From: Arthrobacter bambusae
GTDB lineage: Bacteria; Actinomycetota; Actinomycetes; Actinomycetales; Micrococcaceae
Reading direction: 5' to 3'
DNA: 64,000 nucleotides
NCBI RefSeq assembly: GCF_030812595.1
Contig: NZ_JAUSSZ010000001.1
Coordinates: 1 to 64,000, forward strand
Position 1 is the stretch's first letter. Each line of letters opens with the position of its first letter. Shown here piece by piece: positions 8,223 to 17,609 of this stretch. The position numbers and the translations under genes are program-made. Under the pieces are notes generated by a model that did not search any database, was not told the DNA's origin, and was given only the letters and a program-made list of their open reading frames with translations.

Positions 8223-9992
8223 CTAGAGGCCCAGGTCAGCTTCGAAGGCGCCCTCCTCAAGGCGGGCCTTGAGGGTCTGCAGGAAGCGGCCTGCGTCTGC
8301 ACCGTCAACCAGGCGGTGGTCGTAGGTCAGCGACAGGTACATCATGGAGCGGATGGCGATCGAGTCATCGCCGTTCTCGTCCGCAACCACGACCGGACGC
8401 TTGACGATCGCGCCGGTTCCCAGGATGCCCACCTGGGGCTGGTTGATGATCGGCGTGTCGAACAAAGCGCCGACTGAACCGATGTTGGTGATGCTGAAGG
8501 TACCGCCCGAGAGCTCGTCCGGACCGATCTTCCCCTGACGGGTACGGCCGGCGACATCGGCGATCTTGCCGGCCAGGCCGGCAAGGTTCAGGTTGCCGGC
8601 GTCGGAAATGACCGGGACCAGCAGGCCCTTGTCGGTGTCAACCGCAATCGCGAGGTGTTCCGCGTTGTGATAGGTGATTTCCTGCTTGGCCTCGTCGTAT
8701 GCCGCGTTCAGCTTGGGGTGCTGCTTCAGGGCTTCGGCCACGGCCTTGGCGATGAACGGCAGGAAGGTCAGCTTGACGCCGTTCTGGGCCTCGAAAGAGC
8801 CCTTGGCCTTGAGGCGGAGCTTGGCGATCTTGGTCATGTCGACCTCGTGCACCTGGGTCAGCTGCGTTGAGGTTTCGAGGGATTCGCGCATGCGGCGGGC
8901 GATGACCTGGCGGATGCGGGGAGCCTTTTCGACAGTCCCGCGGAGCGAGGAAACCGCTGCGGGAGCTGCAGCGGGCTTGCCGGGGGCTGCGGCCGCCGGG
9001 GCGGGAGCAGCGGCTGCCTGCGACGCCGCTTTCTGTGCGTCCGCAGCGGCAAGCACGTCCTGCTTCCGGATTCGACCGCCGACGCCGGTGCCCGTCACGG
9101 TCGTGATGTCGACGCCGCTCTGGTTGGCCAGCTTGCGGACGAGGGGGGTGACGTAGCCGGACTCGTTCGACGACGCTGCGGGTGCGGCAGCAGGTGCGGG
9201 AGCTGCGGGGGCTGCCGGAGCCGGTGCGGCGGCGGGGGCTGCCGGAGCTGCGGGTGCCGGAGCGGGTGCGGCGGCAGGTGCCGGAGCCGGCGCTGCCGGT
9301 GCGGCTTCAACAACCGGTGCCGGGGCTGCCGCGGCGGGGGCTGCTGCGGCAGGGGCGCCAGAGCCGATGACGGCAAGAACGGATCCGACTTCAGCAGTGT
9401 CGTCCTCGTTGACCCGGATCTCAAGCAAAGTGCCCGCGACGGGGGAGGGGATCTCGGTGTCGACCTTGTCGGTGGAGACCTCAAGGAGCGGTTCGTCGAC
9501 CTCGACGGTGTCGCCTACGGCCTTGAGCCAGCGGGTGACGGTGCCTTCGGTGACGCTTTCGCCCAAGGCGGGGAGAGTCACTTCGTGACCCGATGCCTCG
9601 CCGGAAGTTGCTGCCGGGGCCGGTGCTGCCTCAGGGGCCGGGGCTTCTTCTGCTGCGGGGGCAGGCGCAGCTGCTGCTTCTTCCGCCGGTGCGGCGGCAG
9701 GCGCTGACGGTGCTTCCTCCGCGGGTGCGGCTGCCGGCGCTGCAGCGCCGTTGCTGCCGCTGCCGATCCGGACCAAGGGAGCGCCGACTTCGGCGGTCTC
9801 GTCTTCAGCTACGAGGATTTCTTCGATGATGCCGGCAACAGGAGACGGGATTTCAGTGTCTACTTTGTCGGTGGAGACTTCGAGCAGGGGCTCGTCGACT
9901 TCCACTCGGTCACCAACCTGCTTGAGCCAGCGGGTGACGGTGCCTTCGGTGACGCTTTCACCGAGGGCGGGCAAGTTAACGGATTCAGACAT
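8223..9992 (-). CDS. sucB: 2-oxoglutarate dehydrogenase E2 (dihydrolipoamide succinyltransferase) with two lipoyl domains
   Basis: The E2 core (589 aa) carries substrate acyl groups on lipoyl arms and passes them to CoA. There are two near-identical N-terminal lipoyl domains, each with [12 protein letters not shown] (lipoyl Lys43 and Lys176). Long Ala/Pro/Glu-rich flexible linkers follow, then a peripheral E3-binding domain (about 285-325, [17 protein letters not shown]), then the catalytic domain with [13 protein letters not shown] (His559, Asp563). In actinobacteria one E2 can serve both pyruvate and 2-oxoglutarate complexes, so the substrate is not settled by sequence. The ribosome site AAGGAG lies 11 nt before the ATG. 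lpdA (E3) is immediately upstream and lipB/lipA, which lipoylate it, are nearby. Confidence 0.93.
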   Translation of the reverse strand: MSESVNLPALGESVTEGTVTRWLKQVGDRVEVDEPLLEVSTDKVDTEIPSPVAGIIEEILVAEDETAEVGAPLVRIGSGSNGAAAPAAAPAEEAPSAPAAAPAEEAAAAPAPAAEEAPAPEAAPAPAATSGEASGHEVTLPALGESVTEGTVTRWLKAVGDTVEVDEPLLEVSTDKVDTEIPSPVAGTLLEIRVNEDDTAEVGSVLAVIGSGAPAAAAPAAAAPAPVVEAAPAAPAPAPAAAPAPAPAAPAAPAAAPAPAAPAAPAPAAAPAASSNESGYVTPLVRKLANQSGVDITTVTGTGVGGRIRKQDVLAAADAQKAASQAAAAPAPAAAAPGKPAAAPAAVSSLRGTVEKAPRIRQVIARRMRESLETSTQLTQVHEVDMTKIAKLRLKAKGSFEAQNGVKLTFLPFIAKAVAEALKQHPKLNAAYDEAKQEITYHNAEHLAIAVDTDKGLLVPVISDAGNLNLAGLAGKIADVAGRTRQGKIGPDELSGGTFSITNIGSVGALFDTPIINQPQVGILGTGAIVKRPVVVADENGDDSIAIRSMMYLSLTYDHRLVDGADAGRFLQTLKARLEEGAFEADLGL

Positions 9993-10044
9993 GTCGTCCC
10001 CGTTCTCCTTATTGGTCTTTAGTGCGGATGAGTGTTGCCTGCTG

Positions 10045-10079
10045 GGTCCTGCGCCCGCAGTTCGTACGGACGCAGGACC
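10045..10079. other. Intergenic hairpin between lpdA and sucB
   Basis: GGTCCTGCG (10045-10053) pairs with CGCAGGACC (10071-10079) across a 17-nt loop. It lies in the 104-nt gap between lpdA and sucB. No T tract follows, so it may be an RNA-processing or attenuating element rather than a terminator. Confidence 0.35.
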
Positions 10080-10096
10080 GGGTGTCTTGCGGGGAC

Positions 10097-11479
10097 TTAG
10101 CCGTGGAGCGGCTTTCCTGCCATCGCGAGGTGGACTTCGCCCAAGGTCTCGTTCTGCGTCGGGTGTGCGTGGATGAACTGCGCCACGTCCTCCGGGTGTG
10201 CTTCCCAGTTGACGATCAGCTGTGCTTCGCCGATCTGCTCGCCCATGCGGGAACCGATCATGTGGATACCGCAGACGGGGCCGTCCTTCTGGCGGACCAC
10301 CTTCACGATGCCGCCGGTGCCCAGGATGGAGCTCTTGCCGTTGCCGGCCAGGTTGTATTCCTGGGTCTGGACCTGGTCCTCGCCGAACTTCTCCTTGGCG
10401 CCCTTCTCGGTGTAGCCAACGGTGGCGATCTCGGGTTCACAGAAGGTGACCTTCGGGATGTTCACGTCTTCGACGACTACCGGGTTCAGGCCTGCGATCT
10501 CTTCGGCGACGAAGATGCCCTGCTGGTAACCGCGGTGGGCCAGCTGGACACCCGGGACGATGTCGCCGACGGCGTAAATGTTGCCGACGCCGGTGTGCAG
10601 GCGCTCGTTGGTGATGACGAAGCCGCGGTCGATCGTGACGCCTGCCTCTTCGTAACCGAGGTTCGCGGTGACGGGGCCACGGCCCACCGCAACCAGGAGG
10701 AGGTCGGCTTCGAAGGTCTGGCCGTCAACGAGGGTGACCTTCACGCCGTTGTCGTCCTGCTCGACGCCCTGGAAGAAGACGCCCGTGCTGAACTTGATGC
10801 CGCGCTTCTTGAAGGCCCGCTCAAGGTTCTTGACGATGGCGGTGTCTTCGTTGGGGACGAGGGAGGGGAGTCCTTCAACGATGGTGACGTCGACGCCGAA
10901 GGACTTCCACACGGACGCGAATTCGACGCCGATCACGCCGCCGCCGAGGACAATGACGCTCTTGGGGATGTAGTCCATGGTCAGCGCTTCGTCGGAGGTG
11001 ATGACGCGGCCGCCGATTTCCAGTCCGGGCAGTGAACGGGAGTAGGAGCCCGTGGCCAGGACGATGTTCTTGCCCTTGTAGGCTGTGCCGTTCACGACGA
11101 CGGTGTCAGTGCCCTGCAGCTTGCCTTCGCCTTCGATGACCGTGATGCCCTTGGACTTGATGAGTCCCTGCAGGCCCTTGAACTTACCGGCGACGATCCC
11201 GTCTTTGTACGCGTTCACAGCTGCGATGTCGATGCTGTCCAGCGTGACGTTGACGCCGTACTTGGCGGAATCGCGTGCGTGGTCGGCCAGTTCGGCCGAG
11301 TGCAGCAGGGCCTTGGTCGGGATACAGCCGTTGTGCAGGCAGGTGCCGCCGAGCTTTCCCTTCTCGACGAGACCAACGGTGAAACCAAGCTGTACGGCAC
11401 GCAGCGCCGTGGCGTAGCCGCCGCTGCCGCCACCGAGTACCAGGATGTCGAATTCTTGCGCAGTTGCCTGATCGGCCAC
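10097..11479 (-). CDS. lpdA: Dihydrolipoyl dehydrogenase (E3)
   Basis: This 460-aa FAD flavoprotein reoxidises dihydrolipoyl groups of 2-oxoacid dehydrogenase complexes with NAD+. The N-terminal FAD motif is [12 protein letters not shown], the redox-active disulfide is [14 protein letters not shown] (Cys47, Cys52), a second Rossmann motif is [12 protein letters not shown], and the C-terminal HAHPTQNE carries the His439/Glu444 pair from the partner subunit. The frame extends 15 codons upstream, but the GTG at 11479 is preceded by GAGGGAG at good spacing and gives the expected N-terminus. It lies just upstream of sucB on the same strand. Confidence 0.94.
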   Translation of the reverse strand: MADQATAQEFDILVLGGGSGGYATALRAVQLGFTVGLVEKGKLGGTCLHNGCIPTKALLHSAELADHARDSAKYGVNVTLDSIDIAAVNAYKDGIVAGKFKGLQGLIKSKGITVIEGEGKLQGTDTVVVNGTAYKGKNIVLATGSYSRSLPGLEIGGRVITSDEALTMDYIPKSVIVLGGGVIGVEFASVWKSFGVDVTIVEGLPSLVPNEDTAIVKNLERAFKKRGIKFSTGVFFQGVEQDDNGVKVTLVDGQTFEADLLLVAVGRGPVTANLGYEEAGVTIDRGFVITNERLHTGVGNIYAVGDIVPGVQLAHRGYQQGIFVAEEIAGLNPVVVEDVNIPKVTFCEPEIATVGYTEKGAKEKFGEDQVQTQEYNLAGNGKSSILGTGGIVKVVRQKDGPVCGIHMIGSRMGEQIGEAQLIVNWEAHPEDVAQFIHAHPTQNETLGEVHLAMAGKPLHG

Positions 11480-11675
11480 TAGGACGCTCCCTCGCGTGAG
11501 CGATGACACGCGACTACGCGTCATCTGGTCTTGGAACTTGTACTGCCGCGATTATGCCAGCACCGAAGTTCTCTTGCATTTGTGACTACCGTGGTTCACC
11601 TTAGCGAACCACCTATCCATGCTCCACCCTGCCGGGGCTTTTGTGTGGAGCTTGTGGCGAGACTCACGTCGGGCC

Positions 11676-11702
11676 GTGGGGCCGGTCATGAACCGGCCCC
11701 AC
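11676..11702. terminator. Hairpin downstream of pepA
   Basis: GTGGGGCCGGT (11676-11686) and ACCGGCCCCAC (11692-11702) form an 11-bp perfect stem with a 5-nt loop, 11 nt past the pepA stop. No T tract follows on either strand, so this is a terminator-like structure of moderate certainty. Confidence 0.5.
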
Positions 11703-11712
11703 GTGGAGAAAG

Positions 11713-13233
11713 TTATGCCGTGGCCAGCACGTCTTCGACATAGGCGACGAGCGTCCGGACGGTGCAGCCGGTACCTTGCTTGGGTGTGTAGCCGTAGGGG
11801 CTGCCGTTGTTGAAGGACGGTCCGGCGATGTCGACGTGTGCCCAAGGGATCTGTTTCCCCTCGGCGTCCTTGCCCACGAACTCGCGCAGGAACACGGCTG
11901 CTGTCATCATTCCGCCATGGCGTTCGCCGATGTTGGCGATGTCAGCCACCTGCGAGTCGAGGCTGGCCCGCAGCTCTTCCGGCATCGGCATCGGCCAGAC
12001 GAGTTCGCCCGCGCGGTCTGCTGCGGACTTGATGGCGCCGGTGACGTCGTCGGAACCCATGACACCGGCAGTGCGGTTGCCGAGGGCGATCAGCTGGGCG
12101 CCCGTCAGCGTCGCGACGTCGATGATGGCGTCCGGCTGCTCGAGGCTGGCCGCGACCAGTCCGTCCGCCATGACCAGGCGTCCCTCGGCGTCGGTGTTGA
12201 GAACCTCTACCGTCTTGCCGCCGTACACGGTAAGGACGTCCGCCGGGCGCTGTGCGGCGCCGGAGGGCATGTTCTCCGCGATGCAGAGCCACGCGGTCAC
12301 CTTGACGGGCAGCCCGAGCCCTGCGACGGCCAGGACAGTATTAAGGACGACGGCGGCGCCCGCCATGTCGCTCTTCATGTCGCCCATGCCAAGGGCCGGC
12401 TTGATGGAGATACCACCCGTGTCGAAGGTAATGCCCTTGCCGATAAGCGCGATCTTCTTGGTGGCCTTGACCGGGGCATATTCCACCTTGACGAGGCGCG
12501 GCTGGCGGGTTGAACCCTTTCCAACGCCCAGGATCCCGCCGAAACCATCCTTTTCGAGGCGCTTTTCGTCCCATACGGTCACCTTGACGGGCAGTCCCTT
12601 GGAGAGTTCCTTGGCAGCTTCGGCAAAGGACTCCGGGTAGAGGTGGCTCGGCGGCTGGTTGACCAGGGTGCGGGTGGCGTTGACCGCGCGGCCCACGAGC
12701 AAGGCCCGGTCGAGCGCGGGCTGGACATCCTTGGAGTCAAACGCCGTGTGGATCAGGACCTTGCCGACCGGATCCTTCAGGCCGTCCTTGCTTGAACGGT
12801 GCTCCGTGTAGGAATAGGAACCCAGCACGGCGCCTTCGGCGACCGCCGCGACGTCGGCGAGCGACGCCGTCGGGAGGGCCAGTGTCACGGACGACAAACC
12901 GGCCAGTTGGCGGACGGCGGATCCTGCGGTCCGGCGCAGGGTTTCCTCGGCGAGCAGCGCGTCGTCGGCGACTTTGCCGACACCTGCAAGGACGAGGACA
13001 CCCGAACCGGTCTCCGGAAGACCCGGCAGACGGTGTACCTGATCGGCTGCTCCCGTGATTCCGAGGAGCCCCAGGGAAGCCGCGAGCGTTTCCGCAGCCT
13101 TCGCCCCCAGCGGGTTCCCGAGCAGGACCGGCCCGTCTTCCCCCTGACCGACGGCTATCACGAGTGCGTCGCTGGGCGCCTTCTTCAGGTCCTTGGCGAT
13201 AGTGCCAAGGGCGATGTCTGTAGTCTTCACCAC
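11713..13233 (-). CDS. pepA: Leucyl aminopeptidase (M17 family)
   Basis: This cytosolic two-metal aminopeptidase (506 aa) removes N-terminal residues from peptides. The M17 signature NTDAEGRLVMADGL is present, as are the metal-ligand segments LIGKGITFDTGGISIKP and GDMKSDMAGAA. The N-terminal domain (about 1-170) is less conserved, as usual for the family. Two tandem GTG codons (13233 and 13230) follow the ribosome site GAGGA, which can pair with TCCTC next to the start (13234-13247). The gene order pepA-lpdA-sucB on one strand matches other actinobacteria. Confidence 0.93.
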   Translation of the reverse strand: MVKTTDIALGTIAKDLKKAPSDALVIAVGQGEDGPVLLGNPLGAKAAETLAASLGLLGITGAADQVHRLPGLPETGSGVLVLAGVGKVADDALLAEETLRRTAGSAVRQLAGLSSVTLALPTASLADVAAVAEGAVLGSYSYTEHRSSKDGLKDPVGKVLIHTAFDSKDVQPALDRALLVGRAVNATRTLVNQPPSHLYPESFAEAAKELSKGLPVKVTVWDEKRLEKDGFGGILGVGKGSTRQPRLVKVEYAPVKATKKIALIGKGITFDTGGISIKPALGMGDMKSDMAGAAVVLNTVLAVAGLGLPVKVTAWLCIAENMPSGAAQRPADVLTVYGGKTVEVLNTDAEGRLVMADGLVAASLEQPDAIIDVATLTGAQLIALGNRTAGVMGSDDVTGAIKSAADRAGELVWPMPMPEELRASLDSQVADIANIGERHGGMMTAAVFLREFVGKDAEGKQIPWAHVDIAGPSFNNGSPYGYTPKQGTGCTVRTLVAYVEDVLATA

Positions 13234-13247
13234 GAGGATTTGTCCTC
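13234..13247 (-). promoter_or_regulatory. Ribosome-site hairpin at the pepA start
   Basis: On the minus strand GAGGA-CAAA-TCCTC sits directly before the GTG start. The ribosome site GAGGA is the left arm of a 5-bp stem, so the site could be partly masked in the mRNA. Confidence 0.3.
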
Positions 13248-13551
13248 ATCTCTCTCTGCATGGCTCGGCCGGGCTGCATGTTAGGCGCCCTGCCCTGATT
13301 CCCGTCGGCTGTCCGCTTGTGACAACCTCGGTGGTTGCTTGGGTCCGCGCACGGCGGCACGTCTCGATCGTAGTCTGTCTGCCGCGCCGGAAAGCAATTA
13401 AATGAGAGCTGCGGCACATTGGGCGAAAGGAATGCGTGGCCCGTCCGAGGCGTTGTACCAATACATGGAGCGTGGCCGGCCGCCGCGGCATCTGCCGCAG
13501 CGTGCAGCCGCCTGCTCCTCCTTGAATTTGAAACTGCGAAAGGAACATGCC
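13248..13551. other. Divergent intergenic region between pepA and the PAC2 gene
   Basis: About 300 nt with no convincing gene. An open frame continues upstream of the PAC2 start through 13402, but the added 50 codons look non-coding (Arg/Gly/Pro-rich, no ribosome site). It presumably holds promoters for both genes; I could not assign a convincing -35/-10 pair. Confidence 0.5.
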
Positions 13552-14490
13552 GTGTTTGAACGGATTTCCGGCTCACTCCTTGACCCTGAGTCGCTCTATG
13601 CGAGCAATATCGGGATCTTCCACAACCCGGACATCAGGGGCCTCAACATGCTGATGGGGTTCACGGGATTCGCTGATGCCGGCCACGTGGTCCAGCAGAT
13701 CAACCGGGAGCTGCTGGACACGCTCGACGTCGAAACGGTGGCTGTGTTCGACGCCGACCAGCTCATCGACTACCGCACGCGCCGTCCCCACATCAGCTTT
13801 GTCGAAGACCATCTGGAGGACTACAAAGCCCCTCAGTTGGCGCTCTACAAACTAAATGACGGCCTGGGTGAGCCGTTCCTGCTGCTTGCGGGGTTTGAGC
13901 CGGACCTTCAGTGGGAGCGTTTCTCGCGCGCCGTCGTCGGGATCGTGGAAAAGCTGGACGTCAACCTTGTCACGTGGATCCATTCCATTCCCATGCCGGT
14001 TCCGCACACACGGCCGGTCGGCGTAACGGTGCATGGAAACCGCCCGGAACTCATCGAGGGCATTTCCACGTGGAAGCCGACCGTCGAGGTTCCTGCGGCC
14101 ATCGGGCACATCCTGGAGTTGCGGCTGATCGAAGCCGGGCGGAAGGTGGGCGGCTACGTCATCCACGTACCGCACTACCTCGCGGATGCCGAGTACCCGC
14201 CGGCAGCGGTGGCGGGACTTGAATACCTGGGGGCAGCCACGTCCCTGATGCTGCCGACCGACCGCCTTCGTGAGGCCGGCCGGGAAGTGGGCCGGCAAAT
14301 CGCCGAACAGGTCGAAGCATCCGAAGACGTCCAGCAGGTGGTTTCAAAGCTCGAGTCCCGCTATGACGACAAGGCCGAGGGGACGGTGCGCCGATCCCTG
14401 CTCGCCGACGAAAACGACGAACTGCCCAACGCCGAAGACCTGGGCGCCGCCGTTGAGGCGTATCTCGCACGCAAGGATGCGCGTCCATAA
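13552..14490 (+). CDS. PAC2 family protein (proteasome assembly chaperone-like)
   Basis: This 312-aa protein of the PAC2 family is common next to proteasome or housekeeping genes in actinobacteria. Visible features are the start VFERISGSLLDPESLY, the GFTGFADAGHVV glycine segment, HISFVEDHLEDY, and VTVHGNRPELIEG-type and IPVPHTRP-like segments in the middle. The C-terminus is charged and probably helical. The GTG at 13552 has AAAGGA upstream; the ATG at 13547 is out of frame. The bacterial biochemical role is unproven; the name comes from eukaryotic 20S assembly chaperones. Confidence 0.85.
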   Translation: MFERISGSLLDPESLYASNIGIFHNPDIRGLNMLMGFTGFADAGHVVQQINRELLDTLDVETVAVFDADQLIDYRTRRPHISFVEDHLEDYKAPQLALYKLNDGLGEPFLLLAGFEPDLQWERFSRAVVGIVEKLDVNLVTWIHSIPMPVPHTRPVGVTVHGNRPELIEGISTWKPTVEVPAAIGHILELRLIEAGRKVGGYVIHVPHYLADAEYPPAAVAGLEYLGAATSLMLPTDRLREAGREVGRQIAEQVEASEDVQQVVSKLESRYDDKAEGTVRRSLLADENDELPNAEDLGAAVEAYLARKDARP

Positions 14491-14513
14491 AGCAGCTTTA
14501 TTCTTCGTCCGGG

Positions 14514-14519
14514 CATAAT
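14514..14519 (+). promoter_or_regulatory. Candidate -10 box of a leaderless MFS transcript
   Basis: CATAAT (5 of 6 matches to TATAAT) ends 6 nt before the GTG at 14526. The GGAAGG in between is too close to act as a normal ribosome site. Confidence 0.4.
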
Positions 14520-14525
14520 GGAAGG

Positions 14526-15881
14526 GTGAACGCACCCCGCGCCTGGCTCATTTGGACGATTGGGGTGCTTGCCTACCTCGTGGCGGTCGCCCAACGCACA
14601 TCGTTTGGTGTGTCCGGACTGGAGGCTACCGAACGGTTCCATGCCAGCGCTGCCGCGATTTCCTTCTTCACAGTGCTCCAGCTACTGGTCTACGCGGGCC
14701 TCCAAATCCCGGTCGGCCTTCTGGTGGACCGTTTCGGTTCACGCGCCATGGTCGCAAGCGGGGCCGTGCTCATGGGCCTGGGACAGCTCCAATTGGCGTT
14801 TGCCGACGCCGTTCCAGCCGGTGTCCTTGGCCGCGTGCTCGTCGGCGCCGGTGACGCGATGACCTTCGTCTCCGTGATCCGCCTTGTGCCGATCTGGTTC
14901 GCGCCGGCACGGGTTCCGTTGGTCACCCAGCTGACGGGAATGTCGGGCCAGCTCGGCCAACTCATCAGCGTGGTGCCGTTCGCATTGGTCCTCCACACCG
15001 CGGGCTGGAACACTGCTTTCCTTGCGCTCAGTTCGCTGTCTGCGCTGGCCGTGGTGCTGGTTCTTGCTTTGCTCAGGGACGCGCCCCCCGGCCATCCGCC
15101 ACGGGAGAGCGGCCAAGGCTTGCGCGCCACGGGGATCACGTTGGCGCGGGCTTGGCAACAACCGGGGACCAGGCTGGGGCTTTGGAGCCACTTCACCGTG
15201 CAGTTCAGCGGGAACGTCTTCGCGATGTCCTGGGGCTACCCGTTCCTTGTCTCGGCCCAAGGGTTGAACCCGGCAACCGTTTCCGGCCTGATGGCACTCT
15301 TCGTCCTCACGAGCATCCTCGTTGGACCGCTGTTCGGGACTTTCGTCGCGAGGCACCCCATGCGGCGCTCGGCAATGGTCCTGTTGATCACCATCGGCAC
15401 AGCCTTGGCGTGGGCTGCTGTCCTCGCGCTTCCCACCAGGGCGCCGTTGTGGTTGCTGGCCCTGTTGGTGGTGGCCCTGGCGATCGGTGGCCCCGGGTCC
15501 ATGATCGGCTTTGACTTTGCCCGGACGTTCAATCCTTCGCACAGGATCGGCACGGCAACCGGCATTGTCAACGTAGGCGGATTCGTTGCGGCACTCCTGA
15601 CCATCTACTTGGTCGGCCTGATTCTCGATGTCCTCCACGCCAACGGGTTTTCCGCCGAGTTGTACGGCCTGGCGCCGTTCCGCATCGCACTGAGCGTGCA
15701 GTTCCTGTTCCTCTTGCTTGGCGGGGTTCTCATTCTGGTGACCCGTCGCAAAGTGCGCCGCCAGATGGCTGCCCAGGGCGTGCACGTCCCGCCGCTGCTG
15801 GTGTCGCTGGCAGACCAGCGCAGACGCCGTGTGGAATTGCGCCGTGAAAGGCTCGCGAAACAGCGCAGCTCCACGCCGTAG
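14526..15881 (+). CDS. Major facilitator superfamily transporter
   Basis: This integral membrane protein (451 aa) has about 12 predicted helices and the MFS loop signature LLVDRFGSRAMV between helices 2 and 3. The N-terminus (WLIWTIGVLAYLVAVAQRTSFGVSG) resembles NNP/sugar-phosphate-type MFS members. The C-terminal tail is long, cytoplasmic and basic (about 415-451). The substrate cannot be told from sequence. The GTG start is chosen because it begins the first helix and has a -10 box 6 nt upstream. It is followed by the DUF4192 gene after 101 nt. Confidence 0.85.
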   Translation: MNAPRAWLIWTIGVLAYLVAVAQRTSFGVSGLEATERFHASAAAISFFTVLQLLVYAGLQIPVGLLVDRFGSRAMVASGAVLMGLGQLQLAFADAVPAGVLGRVLVGAGDAMTFVSVIRLVPIWFAPARVPLVTQLTGMSGQLGQLISVVPFALVLHTAGWNTAFLALSSLSALAVVLVLALLRDAPPGHPPRESGQGLRATGITLARAWQQPGTRLGLWSHFTVQFSGNVFAMSWGYPFLVSAQGLNPATVSGLMALFVLTSILVGPLFGTFVARHPMRRSAMVLLITIGTALAWAAVLALPTRAPLWLLALLVVALAIGGPGSMIGFDFARTFNPSHRIGTATGIVNVGGFVAALLTIYLVGLILDVLHANGFSAELYGLAPFRIALSVQFLFLLLGGVLILVTRRKVRRQMAAQGVHVPPLLVSLADQRRRRVELRRERLAKQRSSTP

Positions 15882-15982
15882 CCTGGTCCGCGGCGCTCCT
15901 CCACAGGCAGCTGTGGGCACCTTTGTCCACATAGGGCGATTGGGGCCTGCCGGAGCCCGCTCCTGTTGCCGATGCTGGATTC

Positions 15983-17299
15983 ATGACAGCAGCGGACCGT
16001 GTGACCATTTCCCGCCCCGAGGACATCCTGGGCTTCATTCCCCACGCCTTGGGCCTCTGGCCGAAGGAGAGCCTCGTCGCCATCACGCTTCGAGGGCAGA
16101 CTCTTGGCGCGACCCTCCGCGTGGACCTTCCACCCGAGAGATCCGGGCGCGTGCTTGCCTTGTACTCACGGCGGATCGCTGAGTATCTGGAAGCGGACCA
16201 TGAGGCCGACGGCGTGCTCTTGGCATTCTTCAGCGAGGACGGTTGGGACGGAAGCGGGCTTGTGGCAGGCAAGCTGCCGCCGCTGCTGGAAGCCCTCGAA
16301 CCCGTTCTGGCCCACAGGGGCCTGGCGCTGCGGGATGCCTGGTTCATTGGTTCCGACTTCTGGCGAAGTGCATTCTGCGCCGACCTGGAGTGCTGCCCGC
16401 TTCCCGGTCGTCCCGTGGACCAGATCCTGGATAGCCGGCTCAACGCGGAAATGGTGTTCAGGGGAAGCAATGTCAGGGAATCGCCCCGGTTATTGGGGCC
16501 GGGGGACCAGCCCGTCCGGGATCCGGAATTCATGAAGGCGGAAGGCGCCAAGCTTGAGGACCTGCTCGGGCGGTGGCGGAGCAGGAAGGCCTTCGAAGAA
16601 ATGCTCGATGTGTGGACGCAAGTCCTCGATTCCAGCCATGCGGAGGAATTCGACGGCGAGGCAGCGGCGTTCCTCCGGGCGAGCATGCGGATCCCTGCCT
16701 GGCGCGACGCTGTGGTGGTCCTGGCGGCTGCCGGGAAGGCTGTCGCCCTGGGCGGTGCGGAGGCCTTCGGCTTCTTTGGCCAGGAGGACCATGGCGAGAA
16801 TGCCTTGGTCATTCCGCCCGGGCTCCGTTCCCCGTCGCCGGTTGCTCGCAACTCGCCGACGGCAGGCCTGTCGCCGGCAGCAGGCCCGCCGTCAGGAGGA
16901 CGCAAGCCGGCAGGAGGAAAGGGAGCCGGCGGAGGGCGGAAAGCTACGCGGGCTGCTGCCACCGATGTGAATGTCCTGCGTTACGGAGACGTGCTGCTGG
17001 GCCTCTACCCGGAGAACCCGGACTGGAACAGGTTGACGAGCCTGGATCAGGTTCTCGCGATGCTCTCCCGGCGCGGTGGCGGGGAGGCGCGCGCTGCAAC
17101 ACTCACTATCCGGGGGTGGATTCAGTGGTGCCAGGGGAGCGGCTCGTTCGCCCACGAGTTCTTTACGCAGGCGGACGCTGAACAACGGGGCTATCGACTC
17201 GCGGAACTGCTCGCCGAGGTAGTGAGGCTTGGAACGGTGTGCGGCTGGGCCAGAAACAAGTCGTCCGCGTGGCGTAAGTTCGGCGGCGCCGAGGCATGA
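15983..17299 (+). CDS. DUF4192 domain-containing protein
   Basis: This 438-aa actinobacterial protein matches DUF4192 by its opening ISRPEDILGFIPHALGLWPKESLVAITLRG and its later FWRSAFCADLECCP segment. A Pro/Gly/Ala-rich linker (about 275-330) separates the main domain from a C-terminal helical part ending in WARNKSSAWRKFGG. There are no transmembrane segments or recognised catalytic motifs. Function is unknown; it is often found near sigA, as here. There is no obvious ribosome site before the ATG; GATGCT lies 6 nt upstream, so it too may be leaderless. Confidence 0.78.
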   Translation: MTAADRVTISRPEDILGFIPHALGLWPKESLVAITLRGQTLGATLRVDLPPERSGRVLALYSRRIAEYLEADHEADGVLLAFFSEDGWDGSGLVAGKLPPLLEALEPVLAHRGLALRDAWFIGSDFWRSAFCADLECCPLPGRPVDQILDSRLNAEMVFRGSNVRESPRLLGPGDQPVRDPEFMKAEGAKLEDLLGRWRSRKAFEEMLDVWTQVLDSSHAEEFDGEAAAFLRASMRIPAWRDAVVVLAAAGKAVALGGAEAFGFFGQEDHGENALVIPPGLRSPSPVARNSPTAGLSPAAGPPSGGRKPAGGKGAGGGRKATRAAATDVNVLRYGDVLLGLYPENPDWNRLTSLDQVLAMLSRRGGGEARAATLTIRGWIQWCQGSGSFAHEFFTQADAEQRGYRLAELLAEVVRLGTVCGWARNKSSAWRKFGGAEA

Positions 17300-17609
17300 C
17301 ACCAACCCTGAGGTGATCCAGGAGCATGCCGTTGGAGTAACTCCGCGCGGCGTGTAATTGTCCGCACGGTAGCGGATATCGCCCCCCGGAAGGGAAAACC
17401 GTGAGACAATGGTTGCCGAGACCCGGTTGGGTCCGCGTTTCAAGTGCCGTAAACGTGCCCTGGATTCAGGGAACATTAAAGCGCCGTCGGGAGTTTTACC
17501 TAAAGACTCTGCAGTCGGCGATGGCACTTGATTTTATCGCGGACTTGACAGGGTCATAGTGGTGTTGCCCCCATGGCGATTCCACAGACCGCCGCTAGAA
17601 AGGTTTTCT
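17300..17609. other. Intergenic region upstream of the primary sigma factor gene
   Basis: 310 nt without a gene. It contains a consensus TTGACA at 17545-17550, but no matching -10 at 16-19 nt. A short GACCC-GGTT-GGGTC hairpin lies near 17420, and an AT-richer stretch lies around 17485-17540. Promoters for sigA are expected here but I cannot place them firmly. Confidence 0.5.

Noticed and set aside
13402..13551. N-terminal extension of the PAC2 protein
   Set aside because: No ribosome site, biased Arg/Pro/Ala composition, and the GTG at 13552 has AAAGGA and begins the conserved protein.
17545..17550. Consensus TTGACA as the sigA -35 element
   Set aside because: No -10-like hexamer lies 16-19 nt downstream, so I do not call a promoter there.
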